A stretch of DNA of 64,000 bases from Erwinia rhapontici. GTDB lineage: Bacteria; Pseudomonadota; Gammaproteobacteria; Enterobacterales; Enterobacteriaceae. The stretch covers positions 421,960 to 485,959 of the forward strand of contig NZ_VRKO01000013.1 of the NCBI RefSeq assembly GCF_012271765.1, given 5' to 3'. The translations under genes and the position numbers were made by a program. Each line of letters begins with the position of its first letter. Position 1 is the stretch's first letter. This document shows positions 56,063 through 64,000 of this stretch, piece after piece. The notes under the pieces are model-generated. The model made no database searches. It was not told the origin of the DNA and saw only the letters and a list, made by a program, of their open reading frames with translations.

Positions 56063-57019
56063 ATGGGCGATAAAATTCCAGTGGGTATTAGTGCCTGTTT
56101 GTTAGGTCAGAAGGTGCGTTTTGATGGCGGCCACAAACGCAATGAATTCGCAGCTGAACATCTGGCGCCCTTTTTACACTTCGAGCCCGTGTGCCCGGAA
56201 ATGGCTATCGGTTTACCTACTCCCAGGCCCGCACTGCGCCTCACTGAAGCCGGGGAAGGGGAGGTGTCACTCTGTTTCAGCAACGGACAGGATGCCCCTG
56301 TTACAGAAAAAATGGCATCTTTCTCGCAGGAGAAAATCAGCCATCTACATCATCTCTGTGGCTACATTGTCTGCGCAAAATCCCCTAGCTGTGGCATGGA
56401 GCGGGTACGTATTTACCAGCCAGATAATAACAATAACCGCAAAGCCGGAACCGGGGTCTTTACCCGGGAACTGATGGAACAGATGCCCTGGCTGCCCGTA
56501 GAAGAGGATGGCCGCCTGCACGATCCGCTGTTGCGCGAAAATTTCGTTGCGCGAGTCTATGCCCTGCATGAATTTAACCAGCTTTGGCAAAGCGGGCTGA
56601 CCCGCGCCAAACTGATGGCATTTCATACGCGTTACAAGCTGCTGCTACTGGCACACTCTCAGCCCGACTACCGTGAAATCGGGCCCTTTGTCGCGAAAAT
56701 GGATCAATGGGAATCGCTGGAGGATTTTGCAGTAGAGTATCGGCAGCGGCTGATGGACCTGATGAAGCAGGTGGCCTCCCGCAGCAATCACACCAACGTA
56801 CTGATGCATGTTCAGGGCTATTTCCGTCGTGATCTGACATCGTCTCAGCGTCAGGAGCTGGCCGGGCTGATTGACCATTATCGTCAGGGGATCCAGCCGC
56901 TGCTGGCACCCATTACCTTACTGAAACACTATATGGCGGAATTCCCGCATCCGTGGCTGGCCGGACAGCGTTATTTTGCGCCTTATCCGGAAGCTCTGCG
57001 TCTGCGCTACGGGCATTAA
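56063..57019 (+). CDS. ybgA: Two-domain DUF523-DUF1722 protein (extended YbgA)
   Basis: A 318-residue protein. Residues about 1-150 form a DUF523 domain with conserved cysteines in ISACLLGQ, VCPEM and CAKSPSCG. Residues about 160-315 form DUF1722 with LMAFHTRYKLLLLAHSQ, HTNVLMHVQGYF and LAGQRYF. E. coli YbgA has only the second domain (169 residues). The gene lies 14 bases before phrB, as ybgA does in E. coli, and is probably co-transcribed with it. The cysteines suggest a metal or iron-sulfur site; a link to photolyase or thiouridine chemistry has been suggested for DUF523 relatives but is unproven. Confidence 0.85.
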   Translation: MGDKIPVGISACLLGQKVRFDGGHKRNEFAAEHLAPFLHFEPVCPEMAIGLPTPRPALRLTEAGEGEVSLCFSNGQDAPVTEKMASFSQEKISHLHHLCGYIVCAKSPSCGMERVRIYQPDNNNNRKAGTGVFTRELMEQMPWLPVEEDGRLHDPLLRENFVARVYALHEFNQLWQSGLTRAKLMAFHTRYKLLLLAHSQPDYREIGPFVAKMDQWESLEDFAVEYRQRLMDLMKQVASRSNHTNVLMHVQGYFRRDLTSSQRQELAGLIDHYRQGIQPLLAPITLLKHYMAEFPHPWLAGQRYFAPYPEALRLRYGH

Positions 57020-57033
57020 TCTCAGGGAGCACT

Positions 57034-58467
57034 ATGACAACTCATCTGGTCTGGCTGCGCAATGACCTGCGTATCAACGATAACTACGCACTCCATGCCG
57101 CCTGCCGTTCAGCGAATGCCCGGGTGATAGCGTTGTTTATCGCCACTCCCGGGCAATGGGCGCAGCACCATATGGCGCCGAAACAGGCGGAGTTTATCTG
57201 GCAGAGCTTGCTTGACGTCCAGCGCTCACTGGCCAAAAAAGGCATTCCTCTTCATATCGCTGAGTGTGACGATTTCACTGCCTCTGTGGCTTTGTTACAG
57301 GACTTTTGTCGGGATCAACGTGTCGACCGTTTGTTCTATAACTATCAGTATGAAGTGAACGAGCGTCAGCGTGATGCAATGGTAGAACAGACGCTGTTTG
57401 ATCAGGATGTCATGGTACAGGGACTCGACGACAGCCTGCTGCTGCCACCCGGCAGCGTGCTGACCGGCAACCGTGAGATGTACAAAGTGTTTACGCCGTT
57501 CAGCCGGGCGTTTGTGAAGCGATTGAAAGAGGGATTACCTGAGTGTCTGCCTGCTCCTGATGTCAGGAAAGGCGGGGCGATCGAAACCGATGATCGTCCC
57601 TTAAAGGCATTTGATTACCCGCGCGAAGCGGTGGACGCCCGCCTTTTCCCGGCAGGAGAGCAGGCGGCGATTGCGCGATTGCGCGAGTTTTGTCAGCAGC
57701 CTGTGACGGAGTACCCCGAGCAGCGTGACTTACCCGCCCGCGATGGCACCAGCCGCCTGTCGGTCTATCTGGCGACCGGTGTACTGTCTCCGCGTCAGTG
57801 TCTGCACCGGTTACTGAAACAGCACCCACGTGGGCTGGAAGATCAGCAGGTGTTTGTCTGGTTGAATGAATTAATCTGGCGTGAGTTTTATCGTCATCTT
57901 CTGGTGGCCTGGCCGTCATTGTGCCGGCATCAGCCTTTTACACGCTGGACCCGAGGCGTGAAATGGCGGGACGATAAACAGGGGCTGCTGGCGTGGCAAC
58001 AGGGGAAAACCGGCTATCCGATTGTCGATGCAGCGATGCGTCAGCTCAACAGCCTTGGCTGGATGCATAACCGTTTGCGCATGATTACAGCCAGCTTTCT
58101 GGTGAAAGACCTGCTGATCGACTGGCGCGAAGGCGAGCGTTATTTTATGTCGCAGTTGCTGGATGGTGATTTGGCGGCGAATAACGGGGGCTGGCAGTGG
58201 GCAGCCTCCACAGGGACCGATGCCGCCCCCTATTTTCGCATTTTTAACCCTACCACCCAGGGTGAGCGCTTTGATAAAAGTGGGGAGTTTATCCGCCACT
58301 GGTTGCCAGAGTTGCGCGCGGTGCCGGAAAAATATATCCATCAGCCGCATGAGTGGGCAAAGAAAAATCAGCAAAGTCTCGATTATCCGCTGCCGATCGT
58401 GGAACATAAACAGGCGCGCCAGCAAACGCTGGATGCCTTTGAAGCAGCACGAAAACAGACGGACTGA
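57034..58467 (+). CDS. phrB: Deoxyribodipyrimidine photolyase PhrB
   Basis: Light-driven repair enzyme for cyclobutane pyrimidine dimers, 477 residues (E. coli 472). It has an N-terminal antenna-binding Rossmann domain beginning THLVWLRNDLR. The C-terminal FAD domain contains TSRLSVYLATGVLSPR, WREFYRH, NSLGWMHNRLRM and the electron-transfer Trp-rich GGWQWAASTGTDAAPYFRIF segment. ATG 57034 is preceded by GGGAG; the frame extends upstream only through ybgA sequence. E. coli dtpD (ybgH), the usual next gene, is absent. Confidence 0.96.
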   Translation: MTTHLVWLRNDLRINDNYALHAACRSANARVIALFIATPGQWAQHHMAPKQAEFIWQSLLDVQRSLAKKGIPLHIAECDDFTASVALLQDFCRDQRVDRLFYNYQYEVNERQRDAMVEQTLFDQDVMVQGLDDSLLLPPGSVLTGNREMYKVFTPFSRAFVKRLKEGLPECLPAPDVRKGGAIETDDRPLKAFDYPREAVDARLFPAGEQAAIARLREFCQQPVTEYPEQRDLPARDGTSRLSVYLATGVLSPRQCLHRLLKQHPRGLEDQQVFVWLNELIWREFYRHLLVAWPSLCRHQPFTRWTRGVKWRDDKQGLLAWQQGKTGYPIVDAAMRQLNSLGWMHNRLRMITASFLVKDLLIDWREGERYFMSQLLDGDLAANNGGWQWAASTGTDAAPYFRIFNPTTQGERFDKSGEFIRHWLPELRAVPEKYIHQPHEWAKKNQQSLDYPLPIVEHKQARQQTLDAFEAARKQTD

Positions 58468-58469
58468 TT

Positions 58470-59213
58470 ATGCTAAATACTGAACTCGAACAGCTGGTTA
58501 ACCAGTTACTCAACAGCGCGGATTACAAAGACTATGCCCCGAACGGGTTGCAGGTTGAGGGACGCCGCGAGATTAAAAAAGTGATTACCGGTGTCACCGC
58601 CTGTCAGGCGCTGCTCGATGAAGCCGTGCGTCTGGAGGCCGATGCTGTGCTGGTGCATCACGGTTATTTCTGGAAAAGCGAAGCGCCAGCTATCAGGGGC
58701 ATGAAACGTCAGCGCCTGAAAACGCTGCTGGCTAACGATATCAACCTGTTTGGCTGGCATCTGCCACTGGACGGACACCCTTCAATCGGCAACAACGCTC
58801 AGCTTGCCAGGCTGTTTGGCATTGATGTAAAAGGTGAAATTGCATTGCTGCTGCCCTGGGGTGAACTGGTTGAGCCGGTCAGTGGGGAACAGTTTGCCCA
58901 ACGTATCACGACGGTACTGGGCCGCGAGCCACTGCACTGTGGCGACAATGCACCCGCGCTTATTCGTCGCGTGGCCTGGTGCAGCGGTGGCGGTCAGGGC
59001 TATATCGATCAGGCCGCTGCTTTCGGTGTTGATGCTTTTATCAGTGGTGAAGCGTCTGAGCAGACAATCCATAGCGCACGTGAGCAGGGCCTGCATTTCT
59101 TTGCTGCGGGCCACCATGCGACCGAACGTGACGGCATTAAAGCGCTGGGGGAGTGGCTGGCAAACGAGCACGGCCTGGACGTGACATTTATCGACATTCA
59201 TAACCCTGTCTGA
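58470..59213 (+). CDS. ybgI: NIF3/DUF34 family metal-binding protein YbgI
   Basis: A 247-residue member of the NIF3 family, the E. coli length. Metal ligands are recognisable in VLVHHGYFW and in FAAGHHATERDG near the C-terminus. The protein forms a hexameric ring with a dinuclear metal centre; it has been linked to GTP cyclohydrolase-like chemistry and metal insertion, but its role is not settled. It begins two bases after the phrB stop. Confidence 0.93.
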   Translation: MLNTELEQLVNQLLNSADYKDYAPNGLQVEGRREIKKVITGVTACQALLDEAVRLEADAVLVHHGYFWKSEAPAIRGMKRQRLKTLLANDINLFGWHLPLDGHPSIGNNAQLARLFGIDVKGEIALLLPWGELVEPVSGEQFAQRITTVLGREPLHCGDNAPALIRRVAWCSGGGQGYIDQAAAFGVDAFISGEASEQTIHSAREQGLHFFAAGHHATERDGIKALGEWLANEHGLDVTFIDIHNPV

Positions 59214-59226
59214 GCCTTTCCAATCG

Positions 59227-59286
59227 TTCAGCGCGTTCTGATGGAATGCGCTGAAGGTTGACTCCGTTACAACAATTCCGCATAAC
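59227..59286 (+). promoter_or_regulatory. Promoter and dyad upstream of pxpB
   Basis: TTGACT (59258-59263), a 17-base spacer and CATAAC (59281-59286) make a good sigma-70 promoter about 105 bases before pxpB. Directly upstream, TTCAGCGC (59227-59234) and GCGCTGAA (59248-59255) form a perfect eight-base inverted repeat that could be an operator or the 3' hairpin of ybgI. Confidence 0.6.
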
Positions 59287-59392
59287 TGTCTGTCATATCT
59301 GCAATTAACCAGACTCACCTTCTTACTGGCCATTCTGTTTTGCCATTGGAGTGAGTGGTTTTTTCCCTTTTCTTATTTTCAGGAGGCGCCTT

Positions 59393-60049
59393 TTGCAACG
59401 AGCACGTTGTTATCTGTTAGGCGAACGCGCAGTCGTACTGGAGCTGGACCCGCCAATATCGCTCGCCAGCCAGCAACGTATCTGGGGCCTGACGCAGCGA
59501 TTGCAGGATCGCCCGGAAGTGATCGAAGTGGTGCCGGGCATGAACAACATCACCGTGATGCTCAGCGATCCACAGCAGACCGCGCTGGATGCGATTGAGT
59601 GGTTACAGCAATGGTGGGAAGCCAGTGAATCACTGACGCTGGAATCCCGGTTGATAGAAATCCCGGTGGTCTATGGCGGTGATTCAGGCCCGGATCTTAA
59701 TGAGGTTGCCCGCCACAGTGGCATGAGTACGTCTGAGGTAGTGGCCTGCCATGCCTCGGTGGACTACGTGGTCTATTTTATCGGTTTTCAACCCGGATTT
59801 CCGTACCTCGGTGGGTTAGATGAGCGGTTGCATACGCCACGGCGCGCCGAGCCACGTGTACAGGTTCCCGCCGGTTCGGTCGGGATCGGTGGCAGCCAGA
59901 CCGGTGTTTATCCGCTGGCAGCACCGGGTGGATGGCAGCTGATTGGCCACACTAAAACGGCACTTTTTACCCCGGATACGCACCCTCCGGTGTTGCTGCG
60001 TCCCGGCGACCGCGTGCGCTTTGTGCCGCAAAAGGAGGGGGTATGTTAA
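59393..60049 (+). CDS. pxpB: 5-oxoprolinase subunit PxpB (YbgJ)
   Basis: Subunit of the ATP-dependent enzyme that opens 5-oxoproline (pyroglutamate) to glutamate. The 218-residue protein equals E. coli YbgJ when read from TTG 59393, six bases after AGGAGG; the frame upstream has no similarity. The KipI-type domain shows [39 protein letters not shown] and [12 protein letters not shown]. It overlaps pxpC by seven bases. Confidence 0.95.
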   Translation: MQRARCYLLGERAVVLELDPPISLASQQRIWGLTQRLQDRPEVIEVVPGMNNITVMLSDPQQTALDAIEWLQQWWEASESLTLESRLIEIPVVYGGDSGPDLNEVARHSGMSTSEVVACHASVDYVVYFIGFQPGFPYLGGLDERLHTPRRAEPRVQVPAGSVGIGGSQTGVYPLAAPGGWQLIGHTKTALFTPDTHPPVLLRPGDRVRFVPQKEGVC

Positions 60050-60981
60050 AGATTATTCGTGCCGGTATGAGCACCAGCATTCAGGATGGCGGCCGTGTTG
60101 GCTGGCGAAAATACGGTATCAGCCTGGGCGGCGTGCTGGACCATCCGGCGATGCAAACCGCCAATATGCTGGTGGGCAATCCCCGCGACAGTGCGGTGCT
60201 GGAAATCACCCTGGGCCAGTTTTGTGCTGAATTCCAGCGCGATGGCTGGATAGCGCTGGCGGGGGCAGGCTGTCACGCCGAACTGGATGGTAAAGCCGTC
60301 TGGACCGGCTGGCGCACCGAGGTGAAAAAAGGCCAGCGTTTAACGTTGAGTTTGCCATTACGTGGGATGCGCAGCTATCTGGCTGTCAGCGGCGGTTACC
60401 GTGTTGATGAGCGGCTGGGATCGGACAGTACCGATTTGAAAGCCGGTTTCGGTGGTTTTGCCGGACGTAAGCTGGAAGACGGTGATATTTTGCCGCTGGG
60501 CGAACCGACACGCCAGTTCCACCAGCCGGCGGGGGTGCGTCAGTTGCTGTGGGGCAATCGGGTGCGTGCCATGCCAGGCCCGGAATATCATGAGTTCAGT
60601 GAAGACAGTCAGGAAGCGTTCTGGCGCACTGCCTGGCGGCTTAACCCACAGAGTAATCGTATGGGATATCGTTTACAGGGGCGGAAATTACAGCGTGATG
60701 CTACCCGTGACCTGCTCTCACACGGTCTGGTGCCTGGCGTGGTGCAAGTGCCACCTAATGGGCAACCTATTGTGCTGATGGCCGATGCCCAAACCACCGG
60801 GGGATATCCGCGTATTGCCTGCGTGATCGAAGCGGATCTTTATCATCTGGCGCAGTTGCGTCTGGGAGAACCGATCCATTTTGTGCACTGTACGCTGTCC
60901 GATGCCCTGCATGCCAAGAATGAGCAGCAGCGCTCACTGGATCAAATGGCCTGGGGGTTAGCAGATGAACGTCGATCTTAA
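60043..60981 (+). CDS. pxpC: 5-oxoprolinase subunit PxpC (YbgK)
   Basis: A 312-residue KipA/biotin-dependent-carboxylase-like subunit (E. coli 310) that pairs with PxpB. Conserved parts are [17 protein letters not shown] near the N-terminus, [10 protein letters not shown] in the middle, [10 protein letters not shown] and the C-terminal [24 protein letters not shown] precedes the ATG inside pxpB, and its end overlaps pxpA by 17 bases, so the three subunits should be made in ratio. Confidence 0.95.
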   Translation: MLKIIRAGMSTSIQDGGRVGWRKYGISLGGVLDHPAMQTANMLVGNPRDSAVLEITLGQFCAEFQRDGWIALAGAGCHAELDGKAVWTGWRTEVKKGQRLTLSLPLRGMRSYLAVSGGYRVDERLGSDSTDLKAGFGGFAGRKLEDGDILPLGEPTRQFHQPAGVRQLLWGNRVRAMPGPEYHEFSEDSQEAFWRTAWRLNPQSNRMGYRLQGRKLQRDATRDLLSHGLVPGVVQVPPNGQPIVLMADAQTTGGYPRIACVIEADLYHLAQLRLGEPIHFVHCTLSDALHAKNEQQRSLDQMAWGLADERRS

Positions 60982-61702
60982 TGCCGATCTCGGGGAAGGA
61001 GCGGCATGTGACCGCGAGCTGTTGCAACTGGTCTCTTCAGCCAATATTGCCTGCGGTTTCCATGCGGGTGATGCGCAGACGATGTTGCAGTCCGTTCGCT
61101 GGGCACGGGAGTTCGGTGTCGCCATTGGTGCCCATCCCAGTTTTCCTGACCGTGAAAATTTCGGCCGTACGGCCATGCAACTTCCTGCAGAAACCGTGTA
61201 TGCGCAGGTGGTGTACCAGGTTGGCGCGCTGAAAGCACTGACCGAAAGTGAAGGGGGCAGGCTGGTTCATGTTAAACCTCACGGGATGCTTTACAACCAG
61301 GCGGCCTGCGACCCGCAGCTGGCGGATGCGATTGCCGCAGCGGTTAACGCCGTTGATCCCGGACTGATGCTGGTCGGCCTGGCCAACAGCGAGCTGATTC
61401 GCGCAGGCGTGCGGCACGGATTAATCACCCGGCAGGAAGTGTTTGCCGACCGCGGTTATCAAACCGATGGCTCACTGGTTCCTCGTGGCCAGCCCGGTGC
61501 GCTGGTGGACAGCAACCAGCAGGCGATTACCCAAACGCTGGCGATGATTCAACAAGGGCAGGTTCAAAGCCTGAGTGGAGAATGGGTGAAGGTGCAGGCC
61601 GACACAGTGTGCCTGCACGGTGATGGCGCACACGCACTGGATTTTGCCCGACAGCTCCGGCAGGCATTCAGCCAGCAGCAGATTGTGGTGACCAGCTGCT
61701 AA
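60965..61702 (+). CDS. pxpA: 5-oxoprolinase subunit PxpA (YbgL, LamB/YcsF family)
   Basis: A 245-residue LamB/YcsF protein (E. coli 244), the third subunit of the 5-oxoprolinase complex. [16 protein letters not shown] with clustered acidic residues, [20 protein letters not shown] and the C-terminal [10 protein letters not shown] segment form the expected active-site surface. It ends 18 bases before a terminator-like hairpin; in E. coli nei follows, which is absent here. Confidence 0.95.
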   Translation: MNVDLNADLGEGAACDRELLQLVSSANIACGFHAGDAQTMLQSVRWAREFGVAIGAHPSFPDRENFGRTAMQLPAETVYAQVVYQVGALKALTESEGGRLVHVKPHGMLYNQAACDPQLADAIAAAVNAVDPGLMLVGLANSELIRAGVRHGLITRQEVFADRGYQTDGSLVPRGQPGALVDSNQQAITQTLAMIQQGQVQSLSGEWVKVQADTVCLHGDGAHALDFARQLRQAFSQQQIVVTSC

Positions 61703-61719
61703 TACCGATTACTTATTAT

Positions 61720-61749
61720 ACGCCCTGACCATGGTTGGGGCGTTTTTTT
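61720..61749 (+). terminator. Terminator or attenuator between pxpA and the DUF969 gene
   Basis: ACGCCC / GGGCGT arms with an inner ACCATGGT palindrome, followed by a T run. It lies after pxpA and ends 17 bases before the DUF969 start, so the membrane genes depend on readthrough or on a promoter I cannot see. Confidence 0.7.
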
Positions 61750-61766
61750 CTGTTTCAGTAGTCAAT

Positions 61767-62495
61767 ATGGACGCTGCTGTTAATCTCTGGCCCCTTGCGG
61801 GGATCGCCGCCATCGTGGTGGGTTTTCTCTTACGGTTCAACCCGGTCATTGTGGTGGTGGTTGCCGGGCTGATCACGGGTCTGGCGGCACAGATGCCGAT
61901 CGCCGATATTCTGGAAAAACTGGGTGCCGGGTTCCTTAATACCCGTAATTTACCGTTTATTCTGTTACTTCCTCTGGCAATCATCGGGTTGTTGGAGCGC
62001 AACGGTTTGAAAGAGCGTGCCCAGGCATGGATTGCGCGCATTCGAAGCGCCACGGCGGGCAGATTGATGATTGTGTATCTGTTTGCACGTGAAATTACCG
62101 CAGCGCTGGGGCTGACCAGCCTCGGCGGACATCCCCAAATGGTGCGTCCACTGCTGGCACCGATGGCGGAAGGTGCCGCTGAGAGCCGTTATGGCGAACT
62201 GCCTCCGGCGGTGCGCTACCGGCTTCGTGCTATGGCCGCCGCCACCGATAATGTCGGGCTGTTCTTTGGTGAGGATATTTTTGTCGCCTTTGGCGCGATT
62301 ATCTTTATGCATAACTTTATGCAGGAGTCCGCGGGGATCCAGACCGAACCGCTGCATATTGCCCTGTGGGGGATCCCTACCGCGCTTTGTGCGTTTTTAA
62401 TTCATGCAGTACGGTTGCATCGCCTCGATAAAACGCTGGCGAACGAGTTGAGTAAGCTGAATGCCAGTGCGCTGCAACAGAAGGGGGGACGCTAA
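61767..62495 (+). CDS. DUF969 membrane protein, probable transporter subunit
   Basis: A 242-residue hydrophobic protein with about five to six helices, starting MDAAVNLWPLAGIAAIVVGF. Conserved-looking polar loops are NPVIVVVVAGLITGL, LGLTSLGGHPQMVRPL and AATDNVGLFFGEDIF. I place the start at ATG 61767: ATG 61731 would put the terminator hairpin inside the gene and adds no family sequence. The neighbouring DUF979 gene overlaps its stop by one base. DUF969 and DUF979 almost always occur as a pair, and here beside pyroglutamate genes, so a heteromeric importer of 5-oxoproline or related compounds is inferred. Confidence 0.8.
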   Translation: MDAAVNLWPLAGIAAIVVGFLLRFNPVIVVVVAGLITGLAAQMPIADILEKLGAGFLNTRNLPFILLLPLAIIGLLERNGLKERAQAWIARIRSATAGRLMIVYLFAREITAALGLTSLGGHPQMVRPLLAPMAEGAAESRYGELPPAVRYRLRAMAAATDNVGLFFGEDIFVAFGAIIFMHNFMQESAGIQTEPLHIALWGIPTALCAFLIHAVRLHRLDKTLANELSKLNASALQQKGGR

Positions 62496-63484
62496 TGTTC
62501 CAGCAAAATTATCTGTACTGGCTGGCGGGCAGCATCCTGCTGGTGGTGGCGCTGATGTCGTGGCGTGATAAAACCAATCCCCGCCGACTGACGACCGGGT
62601 TGTTTTGGGCGTTGTATGGCCTGGTGTTCTTTGTGGGGGAATGGGCCACGGATCTGGTGGGGGCGCGTGCTCTGCATATCAGTATTGGCGTGGGGGTTGT
62701 CGTGATGGCGCTGATTGCCGGTCTGGGGGGCGTTAAGCTCGGCAGTTACTCGCAGCGTACCCCGGAACAGCGTATTGAACGGGCAGAGCGCCTGGGGAAC
62801 CGCCTGTTTATGCCTGCACTGATCATCCCGGTGGTCACCGTGATTGGGGTCCTGATGTTCAACAATATTCCTGGTCTGCAACAGACGGTCTTCGGGGCCG
62901 GGAATCATGCCACGCTGGTTACGTTGTTCTCGATGTCGGTTGGCTGTCTGCTGGCATGGTTGCTGGCACTGAGGATGACGCGGGAATCCCCGGCACAGTC
63001 CTTACAGGAGGCCCGGCGTCTGCTGGACTCGATTGGCTGGGCATTTATCTTGCCGCAGATCCTGGCGACGTTAGGGCTGCTGTTCACCAGTGCGGGCGTG
63101 GGAACGGCAATTTCCCATCTGACCGAAAGTTACCTCGCCGTGGATAATCGCTTTATTGCGGTGGTGCTGTATGCGGGCGGGATGGCGTTGCTGACCATAG
63201 TGATGGGCAATGCCTTTGCGGCTTTCCCGATTGTGACGGCGGGCATCGGTATTCCCATTCTGGTGCTGCAACATCATGGTAATCCGGCCGTCATGGCGGC
63301 AATTGGGATGTTCTGTGGTTACTGCGGCACGCTGATGACACCGATGGCAGCAAACTTCAATATTGTGCCCGCCAGACTACTGGAGTTGCCTGACCGTAAC
63401 GCAGTGATCAAGGCACAGATTCCAACGGGCGTGCTACTGTTAATAGCCAATATCTTCCTGTTGTATTTCCTGATGTTTTTGTGA
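62495..63484 (+). CDS. DUF979 membrane protein, partner of DUF969
   Basis: A 329-residue polytopic membrane protein with about eight to nine helices. Visible features are an [13 protein letters not shown] segment early, a [17 protein letters not shown] loop and a [19 protein letters not shown] stretch followed by [16 protein letters not shown], which resembles discontinuous helices of ion-coupled carriers. Its ATG shares the last base of the DUF969 stop (TAATG), so the two are co-translated. pcp begins seven bases later. The transport role is inference from topology and context. Confidence 0.8.
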   Translation: MFQQNYLYWLAGSILLVVALMSWRDKTNPRRLTTGLFWALYGLVFFVGEWATDLVGARALHISIGVGVVVMALIAGLGGVKLGSYSQRTPEQRIERAERLGNRLFMPALIIPVVTVIGVLMFNNIPGLQQTVFGAGNHATLVTLFSMSVGCLLAWLLALRMTRESPAQSLQEARRLLDSIGWAFILPQILATLGLLFTSAGVGTAISHLTESYLAVDNRFIAVVLYAGGMALLTIVMGNAFAAFPIVTAGIGIPILVLQHHGNPAVMAAIGMFCGYCGTLMTPMAANFNIVPARLLELPDRNAVIKAQIPTGVLLLIANIFLLYFLMFL

Positions 63485-63491
63485 GGAAAAA

Positions 63492-64000
63492 ATGAAAACG
63501 GTACTGATTACAGGTTTTGAGCCTTTTGAAGGCGCGCGTATCAACCCCTCCTGGGAAGCGGCCAGCCAGTTAAATGAACGGATGATCGGTGGTGTGAAAG
63601 TGGTTGCCAGACAGCTGCCCTGTGTTTTTGGCCATTCGCTGGAAGTACTGGAGCAGGCGATTGACGAGCTGGATCCTGTTCTGGTGATTGCTGTGGCGCT
63701 GGCAGGGGGGCGTACGGATATCAGCGTTGAACGGGTAGCAATAAATATTGATGATGCGCGCATAGCGGATAATGCGGGTAACCAACCGATTGATAAACCC
63801 ATTATCGTCGCGGGTCCGGCGGCTTATTTTTCAACCTTGCCGATTAAAGCAATTGTCTCCGGCATTCGTGAGGCCGGTATCCCTGCATCGGTTTCCCAAA
63901 CCGCGGGGACTTTTGTCTGTAATCATGTCATGTATGGTCTGTTGCATCGCCTGCGGCGGCGTAAAGCACGGGCTGGGCTGATTCATGTGCCCTGTTCGCC
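63492..64000 (+). CDS. pcp: Pyrrolidone-carboxylate peptidase Pcp (partial, runs off the window)
   Basis: The first 169 codons of a peptidase that removes N-terminal pyroglutamate from peptides. [20 protein letters not shown] and the loop [20 protein letters not shown] with the catalytic Glu are present, as is the nucleophile Cys in [16 protein letters not shown]. The window ends at IHVPCSP, where the catalytic His has just been passed. The full protein should be about 215 residues. GAGGA precedes the ATG. It completes a pathway with pxpBCA: peptide to 5-oxoproline to glutamate. Confidence 0.95.
   Translation, partial: MKTVLITGFEPFEGARINPSWEAASQLNERMIGGVKVVARQLPCVFGHSLEVLEQAIDELDPVLVIAVALAGGRTDISVERVAINIDDARIADNAGNQPIDKPIIVAGPAAYFSTLPIKAIVSGIREAGIPASVSQTAGTFVCNHVMYGLLHRLRRRKARAGLIHVPCS

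Noticed and set aside
1-64000. CRISPR arrays, insertion sequences, prophage or integron features
   Set aside because: No spaced direct-repeat array, transposase, integrase or phage structural gene is visible on either strand.

Overview
The window is chromosomal DNA from a gamma-proteobacterium of the order Enterobacterales. Gene order and protein sequences follow the Escherichia coli lip-mrd-leuS-glt-lnt-nag-glnS-fur-pgm-phr region closely. Several E. coli neighbours are missing (crcB, ybeF, cobC, chiPQ, kdpFABCD, speF-potE, dtpD), while a 5-oxoproline cluster extended by DUF969, DUF979 and pcp is present. I infer an Erwiniaceae-type genome (Pantoea/Erwinia/Mixta-like); the genus is not proven by what I can see.

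Region 1 (1-5300): an L-threonate catabolic operon, ltnD-otnK-otnC-otnI plus a GntP-type permease, which would turn L-threonate into dihydroxyacetone phosphate. A strong hairpin and a YohP-like 27-residue membrane peptide follow it. Region 2 (5361-9120): a small zinc-ribbon orphan, an AT-rich gap, pagP (lipid A palmitoylation), cspE, a GNAT acetyltransferase, a nitrilase-family amidase, a possible gene remnant and tatE.

Region 3 (9136-22773, almost all minus strand): lipoate synthesis (lipA, lipB, ybeD), cell-wall elongation (dacA, rlpA, mrdB/rodA, mrdA/PBP2), ribosome factors (rlmH, rsfS), and nadD-holA-lptE-leuS. Region 4 (22990-34331): ybeL, the gltIJKL glutamate/aspartate ABC transporter with a SroC-like intergenic RNA and a canonical sigma-54 promoter, then lnt-corC-ybeY-ybeZ, miaB and ubiF. 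Region 5 (34434-35114): six tRNA genes (Met, Leu, Gln-TTG, Met, Gln-CTG, Gln-CTG) under one promoter. Region 6 (35267-45352): asnB, the divergent nagE / nagBACD amino-sugar regulon with a CRP-like site between two NagC-like operators, and glnS.

Region 7 (45406-49476) is the most accessory part. It holds a LysR regulator divergent from an MFS exporter and a SnoaL-like protein, with a perfect GATTGTT-N11-AACAATC operator between them, followed by an Mtr-type tryptophan permease. Region 8 (49581-58467): fur, fldA, ybfE, ybfF, seqA, pgm, an orphan kdpE without its sensor kinase or pump genes, ybfA, a two-domain ybgA and phrB. Region 9 (58470-64000): ybgI, 5-oxoprolinase pxpBCA, two co-transcribed membrane proteins DUF969/DUF979, and the start of pcp (pyroglutamyl peptidase), which runs off the window. 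Together these last genes look like a unit for releasing, importing and opening 5-oxoproline.

I see no CRISPR array, prophage, insertion sequence or rRNA. The only mobile-looking DNA is a small family of palindromic intergenic repeats. One of them, beside gltL, is flanked by 10-bp direct repeats.
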